Source: Enterocloster bolteae
Lineage (GTDB): Bacteria; Bacillota; Clostridia; Lachnospirales; Lachnospiraceae
Assembly (NCBI RefSeq): GCF_002234575.2
Contig: NZ_CP022464.2
Location: 2,852,001-2,916,000, forward strand
DNA length: 64,000 bases
Reading direction: 5' to 3'
Every line of letters begins with the position of its first letter. Within the stretch, counting starts at the first letter, position 1. Position numbers and translations under genes: made by a program. This document shows, in pieces, positions 51,176-60,866 of the stretch. The notes beneath the pieces were generated by a model, which worked only from the letters and a program-made list of their open reading frames with translations, was not told the DNA's origin and did not search any database.

Positions 51176-51484
51176 ATGACAATCAATTGTTTTAAAACTG
51201 TCAGTGCGAAGGGGTTGATTTATCTGCCTGTGGCACTTAGAAGATTCGTTGGAATCCATGAGGATGATGTGGTGCAGATAACCGGAAGGGGCGGGATCAT
51301 TTTAATCAATAAGGCGGAAGTGACTGCGGAGAACCCTGTGGAGGTACTGCAGGCAGATTTCCAAAAAGAAAAGGAGGATGCGGAAAAAGAACGAGATCAG
51401 ATCAAAAACAGAATCAAGCAGTTATTAAGCGAAGGAAAGTCCTTAGATGAAGTATTGGACGAAGTCCTTCGCTTTTTGTTTTGA
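51176..51484 (+). CDS. AbrB/SpoVT-like DNA-binding protein
   Basis: The first 45 of 102 residues read CFKTVSAKGLIYLPVALRRF and VGIHEDDVVQITGRGG, the swapped-hairpin barrel pattern of AbrB-type transition regulators. A charged coiled coil of about 45 residues follows (EKEDAEKERDQIKNRIKQLL). It probably acts as a dimeric or tetrameric DNA-binding regulator of the element. A partner toxin was looked for and not found. AAGGAGG precedes the ATG. Confidence 0.65.
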   Translation: MTINCFKTVSAKGLIYLPVALRRFVGIHEDDVVQITGRGGIILINKAEVTAENPVEVLQADFQKEKEDAEKERDQIKNRIKQLLSEGKSLDEVLDEVLRFLF

Positions 51485-51500
51485 AAAGGGGTGATAAGCC

Positions 51501-51680
51501 ATGGACATTGAAAAAGCATTGAGGCAGTATCAGAAAACAAAGGATTTTTCTGATGACTGCCAGAGGAAAAAAACAGAACTTTTTGCTGATTTTCATGTTC
51601 TCCCCGATGACCTGACTATAGAACGCATGGTACTTGAGGAGAAAAGAAAAGAATTAGAAGAAAGGAGGGAATCCGTATGA
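51501..51680 (+). CDS. 59-residue small protein between AbrB-like and membrane genes
   Basis: ATG 51501 with GGGGTG nearby opens 59 codons, MDIEKALRQYQKTKDFSDDC to KELEERRESV. The product is helical and charged. Its stop overlaps the next ATG (ATGA, 51677-51680), a sign of translational coupling and hence a real gene. Not recognised. Confidence 0.55.
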   Translation: MDIEKALRQYQKTKDFSDDCQRKKTELFADFHVLPDDLTIERMVLEEKRKELEERRESV

Positions 51681-52831
51681 AAAAAGCAATCTTATGTCTG
51701 ATTGCGGCAGTATCATTGCTTCTGCCTGTATCGGCTGTGGCATCTCCGGTGAGCGTAGAAACGCCGATACAAGAGGAAAATGCAACTGAAAACACATTGC
51801 CTGTACCAATCTCCATGGAAAGGAAAAACATAGACGGTGTGGAATATCTGGTCAAGGTTTATGATCTGCCGGCGAATACACCACAAGAGCAGCTGGTGGA
51901 AGAAGACTTTGTATTGGAAGATTTCCTGTTCAGCTATATCGCTGCGGATAAACAGCTCAATGAGAATAAGGACACAAAAGAAGTCACAGAAGACGCTAAG
52001 GCAGAAGGCGGTTCCAAAAATCTGGAAGATGTCATCAAACTCTTTCCAGCAACAAAAACATACGACAAAGATGGATATCAGGGTACATTGACACTGGATA
52101 CCGGCAGCATCGTCACAGAGGTAGCAGGCTATACCACCAAGAATTATACGGTATCTGCCACAAAGGAATACCCAGGCTTGATGTATGCCGATCCTTCTTA
52201 CGTTGCTCAGTCAACAGTAAAAGATGGATATACATTGCCCTTGACCAATGTCAGCTGGACCGTTATGGGAACATCCCTTGCCGGAGATACTTTGGTACCC
52301 ACAGAGTATAAGGCAGTAGCTACTTATTCAAAAACATTCAGCTCGCAGGTGCCTACGGGCTATGTGTCCACAGCAAGATACAAAGGCAATGTAACGAAGA
52401 CAACGGCGGATACGGCAACCTTTACCATTACTTACGCAGGAAAGCTGATAGAAAATGGAATGCCGCCAGTATTAAAAGCAGTAACAGGCATTATTGCGGT
52501 ACTGCTTTTGGGCTGTGCCATTGCCATGCTTTTGCTTTATCTGAAAAACAGGCAAGGGGCTGATGTGTATAATCTCATTGACAAAGAGTATATCTGCATC
52601 GGAAGACAAAATGTCGATCCAAAGCAACCTGTCATTGATTTGAATGAGTTTGAGGACTTGATTCAAAGCAATGTATTCCAGTTTGTGCTGGACAAGAAAA
52701 CAACAAAGGCACTTTTCGGCAGGAACATCAGTGTGACTTATAAAGACATGACAGTCAAGCACAGAGTCAATGAGAAAAAAGGAGAATATCGATTTGAGCT
52801 GGATTTGGGAGGTGTGTTGGATGCGGAATAG
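51677..52831 (+). CDS. Secreted/membrane-anchored element protein
   Basis: The 384-residue protein has a clear signal peptide (MKKAILCLIAAVSLLLPVSA), an extracellular region of about 250 residues rich in Thr and beta-prone sequence, one membrane helix near 274-294 (AVTGIIAVLLLGCAIAMLLL) and a cytoplasmic tail of about 90 residues. Proteins of this layout accompany sortases on conjugative elements in Clostridia; function unknown. The 3' end overlaps the sortase start. Confidence 0.7.
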   Translation: MKKAILCLIAAVSLLLPVSAVASPVSVETPIQEENATENTLPVPISMERKNIDGVEYLVKVYDLPANTPQEQLVEEDFVLEDFLFSYIAADKQLNENKDTKEVTEDAKAEGGSKNLEDVIKLFPATKTYDKDGYQGTLTLDTGSIVTEVAGYTTKNYTVSATKEYPGLMYADPSYVAQSTVKDGYTLPLTNVSWTVMGTSLAGDTLVPTEYKAVATYSKTFSSQVPTGYVSTARYKGNVTKTTADTATFTITYAGKLIENGMPPVLKAVTGIIAVLLLGCAIAMLLLYLKNRQGADVYNLIDKEYICIGRQNVDPKQPVIDLNEFEDLIQSNVFQFVLDKKTTKALFGRNISVTYKDMTVKHRVNEKKGEYRFELDLGGVLDAE

Positions 52832-53711
52832 AGTGAAAAAGTTTAAAATTTCTGTCCCAAGCATTATAAAAACAGCAATGGTTTTCCCTATGATTTGCGG
52901 AGTTTTTTTCTGCGTTCCAGCTTATGCTCTTGACTCAGATTTAAGTTACAATTACAAAACAGAGAATCAAGAGGAGTTTGTTATTGTGGGAAAATCCAAT
53001 ATCAATATTCAGGGAGAGATACCAGATTATCTCAGGGACATATACGATGTATCGCCGCAGACAGTTTATGATTCAGAGTATGGTGCCAATGTAGTGGAAC
53101 CAAATGCGCCATCCATTAACCACACTACATACGCACCAGTAAATGCACCAATCAATCCTTACACCCAAAGTCCAAGCAGCCTGATTTCAGGTGCAGCCTA
53201 TGGTGGTGGTACTAGTGGAAGCTATACAGCGAATATTTCCTCAGACGGCTATGTGACAAATGAGATTCCGGAACAGGTATATGACGAAGTTCTGCAGTAT
53301 CCCTTAACAACCATTGAGCAGGTGCGAAACAGCGATGGGAGCATTGGCGTATTGAAGATTCCAGAAATTGGGCTGACGGTAACCGCCTATGACGGTGATA
53401 CCTTCACAGCGATGAAAAAAGGTGTGGGACATTTGGCTTCCACTTCCTGCTGGAATGGAAATATCGGTTTGGTAGGACATAACAGAGGTACCAATGACTA
53501 CTTTGGAAAACTGAAAAAACTGGATATTGGCGATGAAATGACCTATACCACAAAACTTGGTACAAGAACCTATGTGGTAAAATCCATTACAAAGATTGCC
53601 GATACGGACTGGTCAAAACTTCAATACACCAGTGACAACCGCCTGACATTGATTACCTGTGTGGAAGATGTGGGCGATCAGCGTCTTTGCGTGCAGGCAG
53701 TGCAGAAATAA
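52821..53711 (+). CDS. Sortase
   Basis: From ATG 52821, which overlaps the previous stop, the product has 296 residues with one N-terminal membrane helix. After a linker of about 130 residues comes the sortase barrel: GVLKIPEIGLTVTAYDGDTF, catalytic His near 219 in GLVGHNRGTN, Cys near 280 in LTLITCVED, Arg near 288 in GDQRLCVQ. Class D-like features fit. The substrate is probably the large LPKTG protein two genes on. An earlier in-frame ATG (52770) would place the signal helix too far inside. Confidence 0.88.
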   Translation: MRNRVKKFKISVPSIIKTAMVFPMICGVFFCVPAYALDSDLSYNYKTENQEEFVIVGKSNINIQGEIPDYLRDIYDVSPQTVYDSEYGANVVEPNAPSINHTTYAPVNAPINPYTQSPSSLISGAAYGGGTSGSYTANISSDGYVTNEIPEQVYDEVLQYPLTTIEQVRNSDGSIGVLKIPEIGLTVTAYDGDTFTAMKKGVGHLASTSCWNGNIGLVGHNRGTNDYFGKLKKLDIGDEMTYTTKLGTRTYVVKSITKIADTDWSKLQYTSDNRLTLITCVEDVGDQRLCVQAVQK

Positions 53712-53866
53712 TCTTTTGCTTGCAGTGTAAATGCTTTTCCAATATAAATGATATTGAAAGGAAAACAAAGGGAAGGAGGCGAAATAAATATAGAAAGACT
53801 TTGACAGAGTATACGGTTTCCAATTGATTCAAAATGCAGTGAAAAAGAAAAAGGAGCGTGAAAAAT

Positions 53867-54925
53867 ATGAAAAAACGATTAGCAGCCATATTGGCAGCCA
53901 CAATGGTATTAGGTACAGTACCATGTGCTTTCGCTGCTGACCAGATCACAGTTACAGTTGATGGGGAAAAGGTCAATTTTGAGGATCAGCAGCCAGTGAA
54001 TATTGATGGTCGTATCATGGTTCCAATCAGAGATGTAGCAGAAAAAATGGGCTGGGAAGTGGAATGGTTCACATATTACGGAGATACGGTTGTAGATGGC
54101 ACATTCCAAATAGAACATTCAGCTATCTTTACAAAGCCGATTGCATCTACTGATAGATATATGGCAGGCTATCACAGCAGTCTGAACATCGAAGATAAAA
54201 CAAAAACAAAGTCAGTTTGGGGCGCAACACATATTTTGACACAAGGTGAAGATTTACTAGTTTCTGCTCCCGCAAAAGTAATCAATGATCGTACATTAGT
54301 AGGAATCAGAGATTTGGCAGATTGTATGTATGCAGATGCTCAGTGGGATGCAGAAACAAAAACCGTTGCAATCAAAACTACTCCAACTGAACAACTGCCA
54401 CAATACAATGAAATCCTGGCAAATGTTGCTTCGGTGAAGAACCAAGAACAACAGGAAATGCCAGAAACAAAGCCAACTCTTACGATTGAAGAGGAACAGC
54501 GTCAAAGAACAGAAAAATATGCAGCAGAACAGAATGCAAAGCGTGATGAATTCGCTGAAGAAGTCATTGACCGTATCAACCAAGAACGTGAAAAGAATGG
54601 GTTAAATAAGCTTCAAATGAATGATGCTTTGATGGAAGCAGCAGATGTAAGGGTAAAAGAAATTGTAACAAACTTCTCTCATACACGTCCTGACGGAAGA
54701 AAGGCAAAAACAGCCGCAAATGAAGCAGGTTTTGAAGGAAACTATATCGGTGAGAATATCACAGGCTTTGCCAATACACCCAAATGGGCTGTAGATAATT
54801 GGACGGAATCAGATGGTCATAGAGAAAATTATCTAAATCCTGAATATACTTATACAGGTGTTGCATACCTGTATGATAAAGACAGCGAATATGGCAGTTA
54901 CTGGGTACAGATATTTGCAAGGTAA
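53867..54925 (+). CDS. Secreted CAP-domain protein with copper-amine-oxidase-like N domain
   Basis: The 352-residue protein has a signal peptide (MKKRLAAILAATMVLGTVPC). Then come a stalk-like copper-amine-oxidase N-terminal domain (VNIDGRIMVPIRDVAEKMGW and a second half NDRTLVGIRDLADCMYADAQW), a charged helical linker, and a CAP/SCP domain (INQEREKNGLNKLQMNDALM, NFSHTRPDGR, GENITGF, HRENYLNPEY). The extracellular product is probably wall-bound through the first domain. ATG 53867 is 11 bases from AAGGAG. CAP proteins have been reported on several conjugative elements; role in mating is open. Confidence 0.85.
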   Translation: MKKRLAAILAATMVLGTVPCAFAADQITVTVDGEKVNFEDQQPVNIDGRIMVPIRDVAEKMGWEVEWFTYYGDTVVDGTFQIEHSAIFTKPIASTDRYMAGYHSSLNIEDKTKTKSVWGATHILTQGEDLLVSAPAKVINDRTLVGIRDLADCMYADAQWDAETKTVAIKTTPTEQLPQYNEILANVASVKNQEQQEMPETKPTLTIEEEQRQRTEKYAAEQNAKRDEFAEEVIDRINQEREKNGLNKLQMNDALMEAADVRVKEIVTNFSHTRPDGRKAKTAANEAGFEGNYIGENITGFANTPKWAVDNWTESDGHRENYLNPEYTYTGVAYLYDKDSEYGSYWVQIFAR

Positions 54926-54952
54926 CAAATAGAAGTGAATAGAGCAGGCAAA

Positions 54953-54988
54953 AAAGAGATACAAAAATCAAATTGTATCTCTTTTTTT
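54953..54988 (+). terminator. Terminator between CAP and adhesin genes
   Basis: AAAGAGATACAA (54953-54964) pairs perfectly with TTGTATCTCTTT (54973-54984), then T to 54988. Confidence 0.85.
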
Positions 54989-55019
54989 AATGCCAAAAAT
55001 CAATAAGGAGGGAACCCAA

Positions 55020-58000
55020 ATGTGTAAAACAAGAAGAATCATTGCTTTTTTGCTGGCGATGCTTATTGCCATTCCAACAATCTCCTTGTCAACGGTTCAT
55101 GCTGCAGAAGAAGGCAGTGATATCACCAAAATTACTGTTGTTAAAGGCAAGGATATCAATGATATAAAATATGATGGAAGGAATGTATTGCATTCCTCTG
55201 CGTGGTGGTATGACGAGGAAGGCAATAAAAATCCAGCATTTTGTGTTGATCCCAATAAGGCTGGTCCTGGAGAATACTTTGCTGGAAAGTATGACTTGAA
55301 TGTGGCTGGCGCAGAAACAAATGAAAAAATTGCCGCCATCATCAATAACAGCATTCCATATAAAACGTATCAGGAATTAGGTGTAAACAGTGAAGAAGAA
55401 GCCTATGCTGCTACAAAGGCAGCCATTTGGTGCGTGATTGGTGTATCACAGTACACAGACCGAGGAAAATGGAATGCACCCGATAAACCACAGGTGACAG
55501 CTTTATTTAACAAACTGGTTGATCTAGCATTGAATAATCCTGAACCAGTAAAAGCAGCAGTATACGGTACGATTAAGGTGGATGAAGAACCAGTGGAAGA
55601 AGGAAACTACTTTGTACAGCGTTTTCAGGTAAAGGAAACAAGTAATTCTGGAAAGAAAATCACAAAGTATAAGGTCGAATTGACTGGTGATTATCCAGTT
55701 GGAACAATCATTACAGGTGAAGATGGCATCGAAAAAACACAGTTCAAAGGTGATGAAACATTTGCGATCCGTATTCCCAAGACTTCTGTCCCTGTTGGTG
55801 GCAGTGTGGAAGCAAATGTAAAGATTTCGGCAAATCTGTATTCCAATGTTATCTTGATCGGCAAGCCTTTGAATGGACTGGATGGCAAAGTGCAGGATAT
55901 GGAAATCGGGATGCCGAATCAGCCCATTACTATTAATGCCAAAATGGTAATTGGTAAGTCTACTGAAACGGATGAATCCGGTGATGGTAAACTAAAAGTC
56001 ATCAAGCTGGATGCCACAGATAATGCAACCCCTTTGGCAGGTGTAACATTTGATTGTTATAATGCACAGGGGCATTTAATTGATACAGGTACCACAGATG
56101 AATCTGGTATTTGGGAACCGAATATTACGGAGTCTGGTACCTATACGGTAGTAGAACGCTCTACCAATAATAGATATCAGTTGACTGAGCCAACCACTTT
56201 GGTCATTACGGTAGAGCCGGATCAAACAGCAACGGCAACATTTCGTGATTATCCGCCGCATATTGTGGTGACAGAAAAAGAAGATGCAGAAACAGGTGAA
56301 CCAATTCCTGGTGTGCAGTATGAAATCATGCAGATCGATGGAAAAGGGGCTTGGAGAGCAACAGGCAAAACCGATGCAGAAGGAAAAATCACATGGGAAG
56401 ATGTACCAGACGGTACCTATCTTGTAAGAGAAGTATCCACTGTAGAAGGATATATCTTGGATCAGACACCTCAATATGTAACCGTAAGAAATGGACAGGC
56501 TGCCGGATTAAAATTTTTGAATAGTAAATTTCCAGGCTTGACTATCATCAAGATCGACCAGCAGACAGGCGAAGTCATTACTGATCCAGCTACTTTCAAA
56601 GTAGAACAGGTAGACGGCAGTTACACAACCACAGTCACAACAGAAAATGGTGTTGCTACACTGAAAAATGTACCCGTAGGTACTTATAAAATCACAGAAG
56701 TAACTGCACCTGAAGGATACGCATTGGGTGATTGCCCTCAGACCGTATACCTTGGCAAAGACAAGAATGTTCAGGTGGTTATGAAGAACCTGAAGAAACC
56801 TGTGCTTACCATCGAAAAGATCGACGGACAGACAGGTGATCCAGTACCAGGCACCAAGTTTGAAATCAAGAAATCCGACGGAACTTTGATCGGTACCGTA
56901 ACAACAGGTGCAGATGGCAAAGTAACAGTCGGTATGAAAGGTGGCGAACTTGGGTACCTTGATCCCGATGTTTATACCGTAACAGAAGTCTTTGTACCAG
57001 AGCCTTATGTGCTGACAGGCGAACATCAGGATATCAGACTGAATGCAGGCGATAGCAAGTCCTTGTTATTTGCAAACCTTGAAATGCCCAGCATCACCGT
57101 TGAAAAATACGATGAAGAAACAGGCGAAAAATTGCCAGGTGCTCAGTTTGCTATCTATGAGCAGGCTGATACCGCACGTCCAGTTGTTGAAGGTATGACT
57201 GACGAAAACGGTAAATTTACCTCCGGCTATATCAAACCAGGTACTTATGTGGTCAAAGAACTGAATCCACCTCCTGGATATATGTTCTCTGATAAAACAA
57301 GCCCTGACAGAGTGATTGTTGCGAAACCTGGCGATGGTGAAATCATCGTGAAGGTAGACAATATCAAATTGCCAGAACTGACAATCAAGAAAATCGACTC
57401 TGTGACCAAAGAACCGATTCCAGGTGTTGTGTATGAAGTCAAGGAAGTAGACGATACCAGCGTACAGCCTACAACAGCTACTACCGATGAAAACGGTATG
57501 ATCGTGATTCCTGGGCTGAAAGCAGGTACTTATGAGATCACAGAAATTTCTACACCGAAACCATACATTCTTAATGACACACCGCAGAGAGTAAAACTCG
57601 AAGCAGGAGATCATAAAACATTGATGTTTGAGAACATCAAATACCCCACATTGATCATCGAGAAAACAGACTATACGACCAATAAGGGTATTCCAAACAC
57701 CACATTCAAGATTGAGCATGAGGAAGACGATGGTGCAATTACAACAGTCGGTACATTCAAGACCGATGAAAATGGCAGAATCAAACTGCCGTATGTAGAA
57801 CCTGGCTGGTATATCATAACAGAAACCATTCCGGCACAGGGCTACCAAAAACCGACAAACCCTGTAACACGTATTTATTTGAACCCTGGCGATAACTCTT
57901 ATCTGAAGGATGATAATATCGCAGGTGGCGGCGGTACTGGTGGCATAGGCGGCGGTACAACGACCGACGGTATTGAAATCACAAGTGGGAATGATTACGA

Positions 58001-60806
58001 AGTGGTAGACGGTATCGTAAACTATCCTCTGAACAGTTTGGTTATCAAGAAAGCAGATGCCAACACAGGGGAAATGCTGGATGGTGCAACCTTTGAAGTA
58101 TTCCGAATCACGGGTGAAACAAGTGGTCAAAACGGCAAACTGATCTGCACGGCAACAACTGATCATTCCGGTGTTATCGTTATCACTGGATTGGAAGCAG
58201 GTGCTTATGCAGTCAGAGAAGCGAAAGCACCAAATAACTACATTATCGCAGAAACAGATATGCAGACAGTCAATATGAAAGCAGACGGAACATCTGTGGT
58301 AGAGGTAGTATTCCGAAACTATCCTTATGGATCTCTGCTCATCACAAAAGTGGATGCCTTGACCAATAAACCATTATCCAATGCCACTTTCCAAGTAACA
58401 ACAGGTGATGGAACGGTGGTTGGAAACAGCAACGGTATGTATACTACAAACAGTGATGGCGAAATCCTGATTCCAAATCTGAAACCAGGCAGTTATGTAG
58501 TAACTGAGCGCATTGCACCGGAAGGATATGCCTGCGATACAAAACCGCAGACCATTGAAATTGGTACAGATGGTGCTACATACAAAGTGCATTTCCAGAA
58601 CCAGCCTATGTGCTCTCTCGTGATTTTGAAGAAAGACGCAGATAACGGTAATCCATTGTCTGGTGCGCAGTTTAAGGTAACAACATCCAAAGGCGATGTC
58701 ATTGGAAGAAACAATGGCATCTTTACCACAGACAGCAATGGCTCCATTACGATTTCCTACCTCGCTAAGGATAGTTATATCGTAGAAGAAGTAAAGGCAC
58801 CGGATGGTTATGTGCTGGAGGAACAGTCCAAAACCATCGCGCTGGATTATGGCAAAACTTATACCTTGGAGTTCACCAATAAAAAGATGACATCATTGGT
58901 AGTAAAGAAAATTGACGCTGTGACAGGCGAACCATTGCCAGGTGCAAAGTTCTTCGTGGAGAAACAAAACGGGGAACACGTAGGTGAGTACACCACAGAT
59001 AATACAGGAACAATTCTGCTTCCGACACTTGATCCAGATTGGTATGTGGTAAGAGAAACAAAAGCGCCGGAAGGCTACATCCTAGACGAAACACCAAAAA
59101 CCGTTGAAGTAAAAACAAACGTGCCAACGGTGGTAACATTTGACAACAAACCGCTTTCAGGAATCAAAATCGTAAAAACAGATTCCGAAACAGGGGAACC
59201 GTTGGAAGGTGTATCGTTCTCAGTTTCTAAAATGAATGGTGAGAAAATCGGCACATTCAAAACAGATAAAGAAGGTATGGTCTATATCTCTGATTTGGAA
59301 GATGGCTACTACACTGTAACAGAAACAGAAGGATTGGAAGGCTATCACTGGGACAAAGAACCGAAAACGGTAGAAGTCAAATCCGGCAAACAAACCATTT
59401 TGGAAGTGGAAAATCAGCCATATTCCGGTTTGGTCATTGAGAAAACCAACAGCAGGACCGGCGATCCTATTGAGGGCGTAGAATTCCTCGTGACAAAATT
59501 CAACGGCGAGCAGATCGGATACTATGAAACAGATGAATCCGGCTTGATTGTTATTGAAGGATTGGAAGAAGGCACATACTTGGTAAAGGAAACAAAAGAA
59601 GCCAAAGGCTACAAACTTGACAGCGAAGCAAAAGAAGTGGAAATCAAAGACGGCAAGAGAACAACATTAAAAGTGGAAAATGATCCAATGTCTTCTGTAT
59701 TGATCCATAAAATCGACTCTGTCACAGGAGAAGGCATTCCAGGAGTGAAATTCCTGTTATATGACAGTGACAATGAACCAATCGGTCAGTTTGAAACAGA
59801 TGACGAAGGCTATATCTGGATCAGAAAAGAATTGCCGGAAGGTAAGTACAAACTCAGAGAATTAGAGCCTGCAGAAGGCTATATCTCTGACAACAGCGAG
59901 AAAACATTCTATGTGCAGAAAGGCAGAACAACAGAAATCGAGTGGGAGAATACACCGGAAGTCGGTCAGATCGTTATTACAAAACGTTCTTCTGAGTTCA
60001 ATGAACTGACAGGTCTTCCTGCCGGTTCTCCATTGTCTGGTGCAGTATTTGAAATCTATAATACCACAGGAAATTTGGTAGACAAGATTTCTTCCGGCAG
60101 CAATGGTGTTGCGGCATCAAAAGGTTTGCCTGTAGGTGTCTACACCATCAAAGAAGTATCTGCACCAAGATATTACGCTTTGAATGATAAAACACTTTTG
60201 GCAGAAATCAGGCACAACGGTGATATCGTCAGATTTGAAGTGCTGAACAGCAGCATTTCTTTGAACCTGACCGTTCAGAAAAAAGGACCAAATGCCGCAT
60301 CTCCTGGACAGACCATCCAGTATGACATTTATGAAGTGCAAAACGGTTCCACCGGCACTTTGGAAAACTTCTATATTCATGACAGGATTCCAACAGATGC
60401 CACAAGAGCGTTGAAGATTGTTACAGGCACATATTCCGAAAGAATGTATTATAAGATCACTTATAAAACAAACTACAGGGATTATCGTGTGCTTGCGGAA
60501 AATCTTTTGACAAAGAATAGTTATGAATACAGTCTCCATCCAAATGTACTTGGCTTGGCAAATGGAGAATATGTCACAGACGTGCGTCTGGAATTCCCGA
60601 AGGCAAGCCCTGGCTTCAAGATGCTTGAAAATATGTCTGTATTCTGTCAGGTAATGCCGAATATGCCGAAAGATTACCGTATCGTCAATAGAGCAGATGT
60701 AGGCGGAAGATACGGCAACGAATGGGAAAGCGCAAAGACCAGCTGGAACACAACGGTGTGGACTGTGAATACACCGCCAGTAACGCTTCCCAAAACAGGT
60801 TATTAA
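55020..60806 (+). CDS. Giant thioester/CnaB-repeat surface adhesin
   Basis: This 1928-residue surface protein starts at ATG 55020 (AAGGAGGG upstream; the frame opens at 54990). It has a signal peptide (residues 1-31), then a thioester-like domain with Cys in NPAFCVDPNKAGPGEY and the AAIWCVIGVSQYTD segment, and about 120 residues of beta-rich sequence. Fifteen CnaB domains (about 324 to 1745) follow, each near 90 residues with the pattern K.D..TG.P..G..F, G.Y.V.E..AP.GY. A C-terminal domain of 180 residues ends in LPKTGY (1923-1928). Thioester domains bind host or cell surfaces covalently, and CnaB domains give rigid isopeptide-locked stalks. In this context it is a candidate mating adhesin. 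Confidence 0.92.
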   Translation: MCKTRRIIAFLLAMLIAIPTISLSTVHAAEEGSDITKITVVKGKDINDIKYDGRNVLHSSAWWYDEEGNKNPAFCVDPNKAGPGEYFAGKYDLNVAGAETNEKIAAIINNSIPYKTYQELGVNSEEEAYAATKAAIWCVIGVSQYTDRGKWNAPDKPQVTALFNKLVDLALNNPEPVKAAVYGTIKVDEEPVEEGNYFVQRFQVKETSNSGKKITKYKVELTGDYPVGTIITGEDGIEKTQFKGDETFAIRIPKTSVPVGGSVEANVKISANLYSNVILIGKPLNGLDGKVQDMEIGMPNQPITINAKMVIGKSTETDESGDGKLKVIKLDATDNATPLAGVTFDCYNAQGHLIDTGTTDESGIWEPNITESGTYTVVERSTNNRYQLTEPTTLVITVEPDQTATATFRDYPPHIVVTEKEDAETGEPIPGVQYEIMQIDGKGAWRATGKTDAEGKITWEDVPDGTYLVREVSTVEGYILDQTPQYVTVRNGQAAGLKFLNSKFPGLTIIKIDQQTGEVITDPATFKVEQVDGSYTTTVTTENGVATLKNVPVGTYKITEVTAPEGYALGDCPQTVYLGKDKNVQVVMKNLKKPVLTIEKIDGQTGDPVPGTKFEIKKSDGTLIGTVTTGADGKVTVGMKGGELGYLDPDVYTVTEVFVPEPYVLTGEHQDIRLNAGDSKSLLFANLEMPSITVEKYDEETGEKLPGAQFAIYEQADTARPVVEGMTDENGKFTSGYIKPGTYVVKELNPPPGYMFSDKTSPDRVIVAKPGDGEIIVKVDNIKLPELTIKKIDSVTKEPIPGVVYEVKEVDDTSVQPTTATTDENGMIVIPGLKAGTYEITEISTPKPYILNDTPQRVKLEAGDHKTLMFENIKYPTLIIEKTDYTTNKGIPNTTFKIEHEEDDGAITTVGTFKTDENGRIKLPYVEPGWYIITETIPAQGYQKPTNPVTRIYLNPGDNSYLKDDNIAGGGGTGGIGGGTTTDGIEITSGNDYEVVDGIVNYPLNSLVIKKADANTGEMLDGATFEVFRITGETSGQNGKLICTATTDHSGVIVITGLEAGAYAVREAKAPNNYIIAETDMQTVNMKADGTSVVEVVFRNYPYGSLLITKVDALTNKPLSNATFQVTTGDGTVVGNSNGMYTTNSDGEILIPNLKPGSYVVTERIAPEGYACDTKPQTIEIGTDGATYKVHFQNQPMCSLVILKKDADNGNPLSGAQFKVTTSKGDVIGRNNGIFTTDSNGSITISYLAKDSYIVEEVKAPDGYVLEEQSKTIALDYGKTYTLEFTNKKMTSLVVKKIDAVTGEPLPGAKFFVEKQNGEHVGEYTTDNTGTILLPTLDPDWYVVRETKAPEGYILDETPKTVEVKTNVPTVVTFDNKPLSGIKIVKTDSETGEPLEGVSFSVSKMNGEKIGTFKTDKEGMVYISDLEDGYYTVTETEGLEGYHWDKEPKTVEVKSGKQTILEVENQPYSGLVIEKTNSRTGDPIEGVEFLVTKFNGEQIGYYETDESGLIVIEGLEEGTYLVKETKEAKGYKLDSEAKEVEIKDGKRTTLKVENDPMSSVLIHKIDSVTGEGIPGVKFLLYDSDNEPIGQFETDDEGYIWIRKELPEGKYKLRELEPAEGYISDNSEKTFYVQKGRTTEIEWENTPEVGQIVITKRSSEFNELTGLPAGSPLSGAVFEIYNTTGNLVDKISSGSNGVAASKGLPVGVYTIKEVSAPRYYALNDKTLLAEIRHNGDIVRFEVLNSSISLNLTVQKKGPNAASPGQTIQYDIYEVQNGSTGTLENFYIHDRIPTDATRALKIVTGTYSERMYYKITYKTNYRDYRVLAENLLTKNSYEYSLHPNVLGLANGEYVTDVRLEFPKASPGFKMLENMSVFCQVMPNMPKDYRIVNRADVGGRYGNEWESAKTSWNTTVWTVNTPPVTLPKTGY

Positions 60807-60819
60807 AAATATGATTTCT

Positions 60820-60845
60820 GGGGCAGTCGGAAGACTGCCCCTTTT
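60820..60845 (+). terminator. Hairpin after the adhesin gene
   Basis: GGGGCAGTC (60820-60828) pairs perfectly with GACTGCCCC (60833-60841), followed by only four T, so read-through to the transfer genes is likely. Confidence 0.7.
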
Positions 60846-60866
60846 CTACGAAAGGAGAGAAGAACA

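Noticed and set aside
51176..51680. AbrB-like gene plus 59-residue gene as a toxin-antitoxin pair
   Set aside because: The small protein has no toxin feature and is coupled to the next membrane gene instead.
57066..58166. 366-codon minus-strand frame, cysteine-rich, inside the adhesin
   Set aside because: Antisense of the repeated CnaB domains; the repeat pattern is copied into the shadow frame. No start signals.
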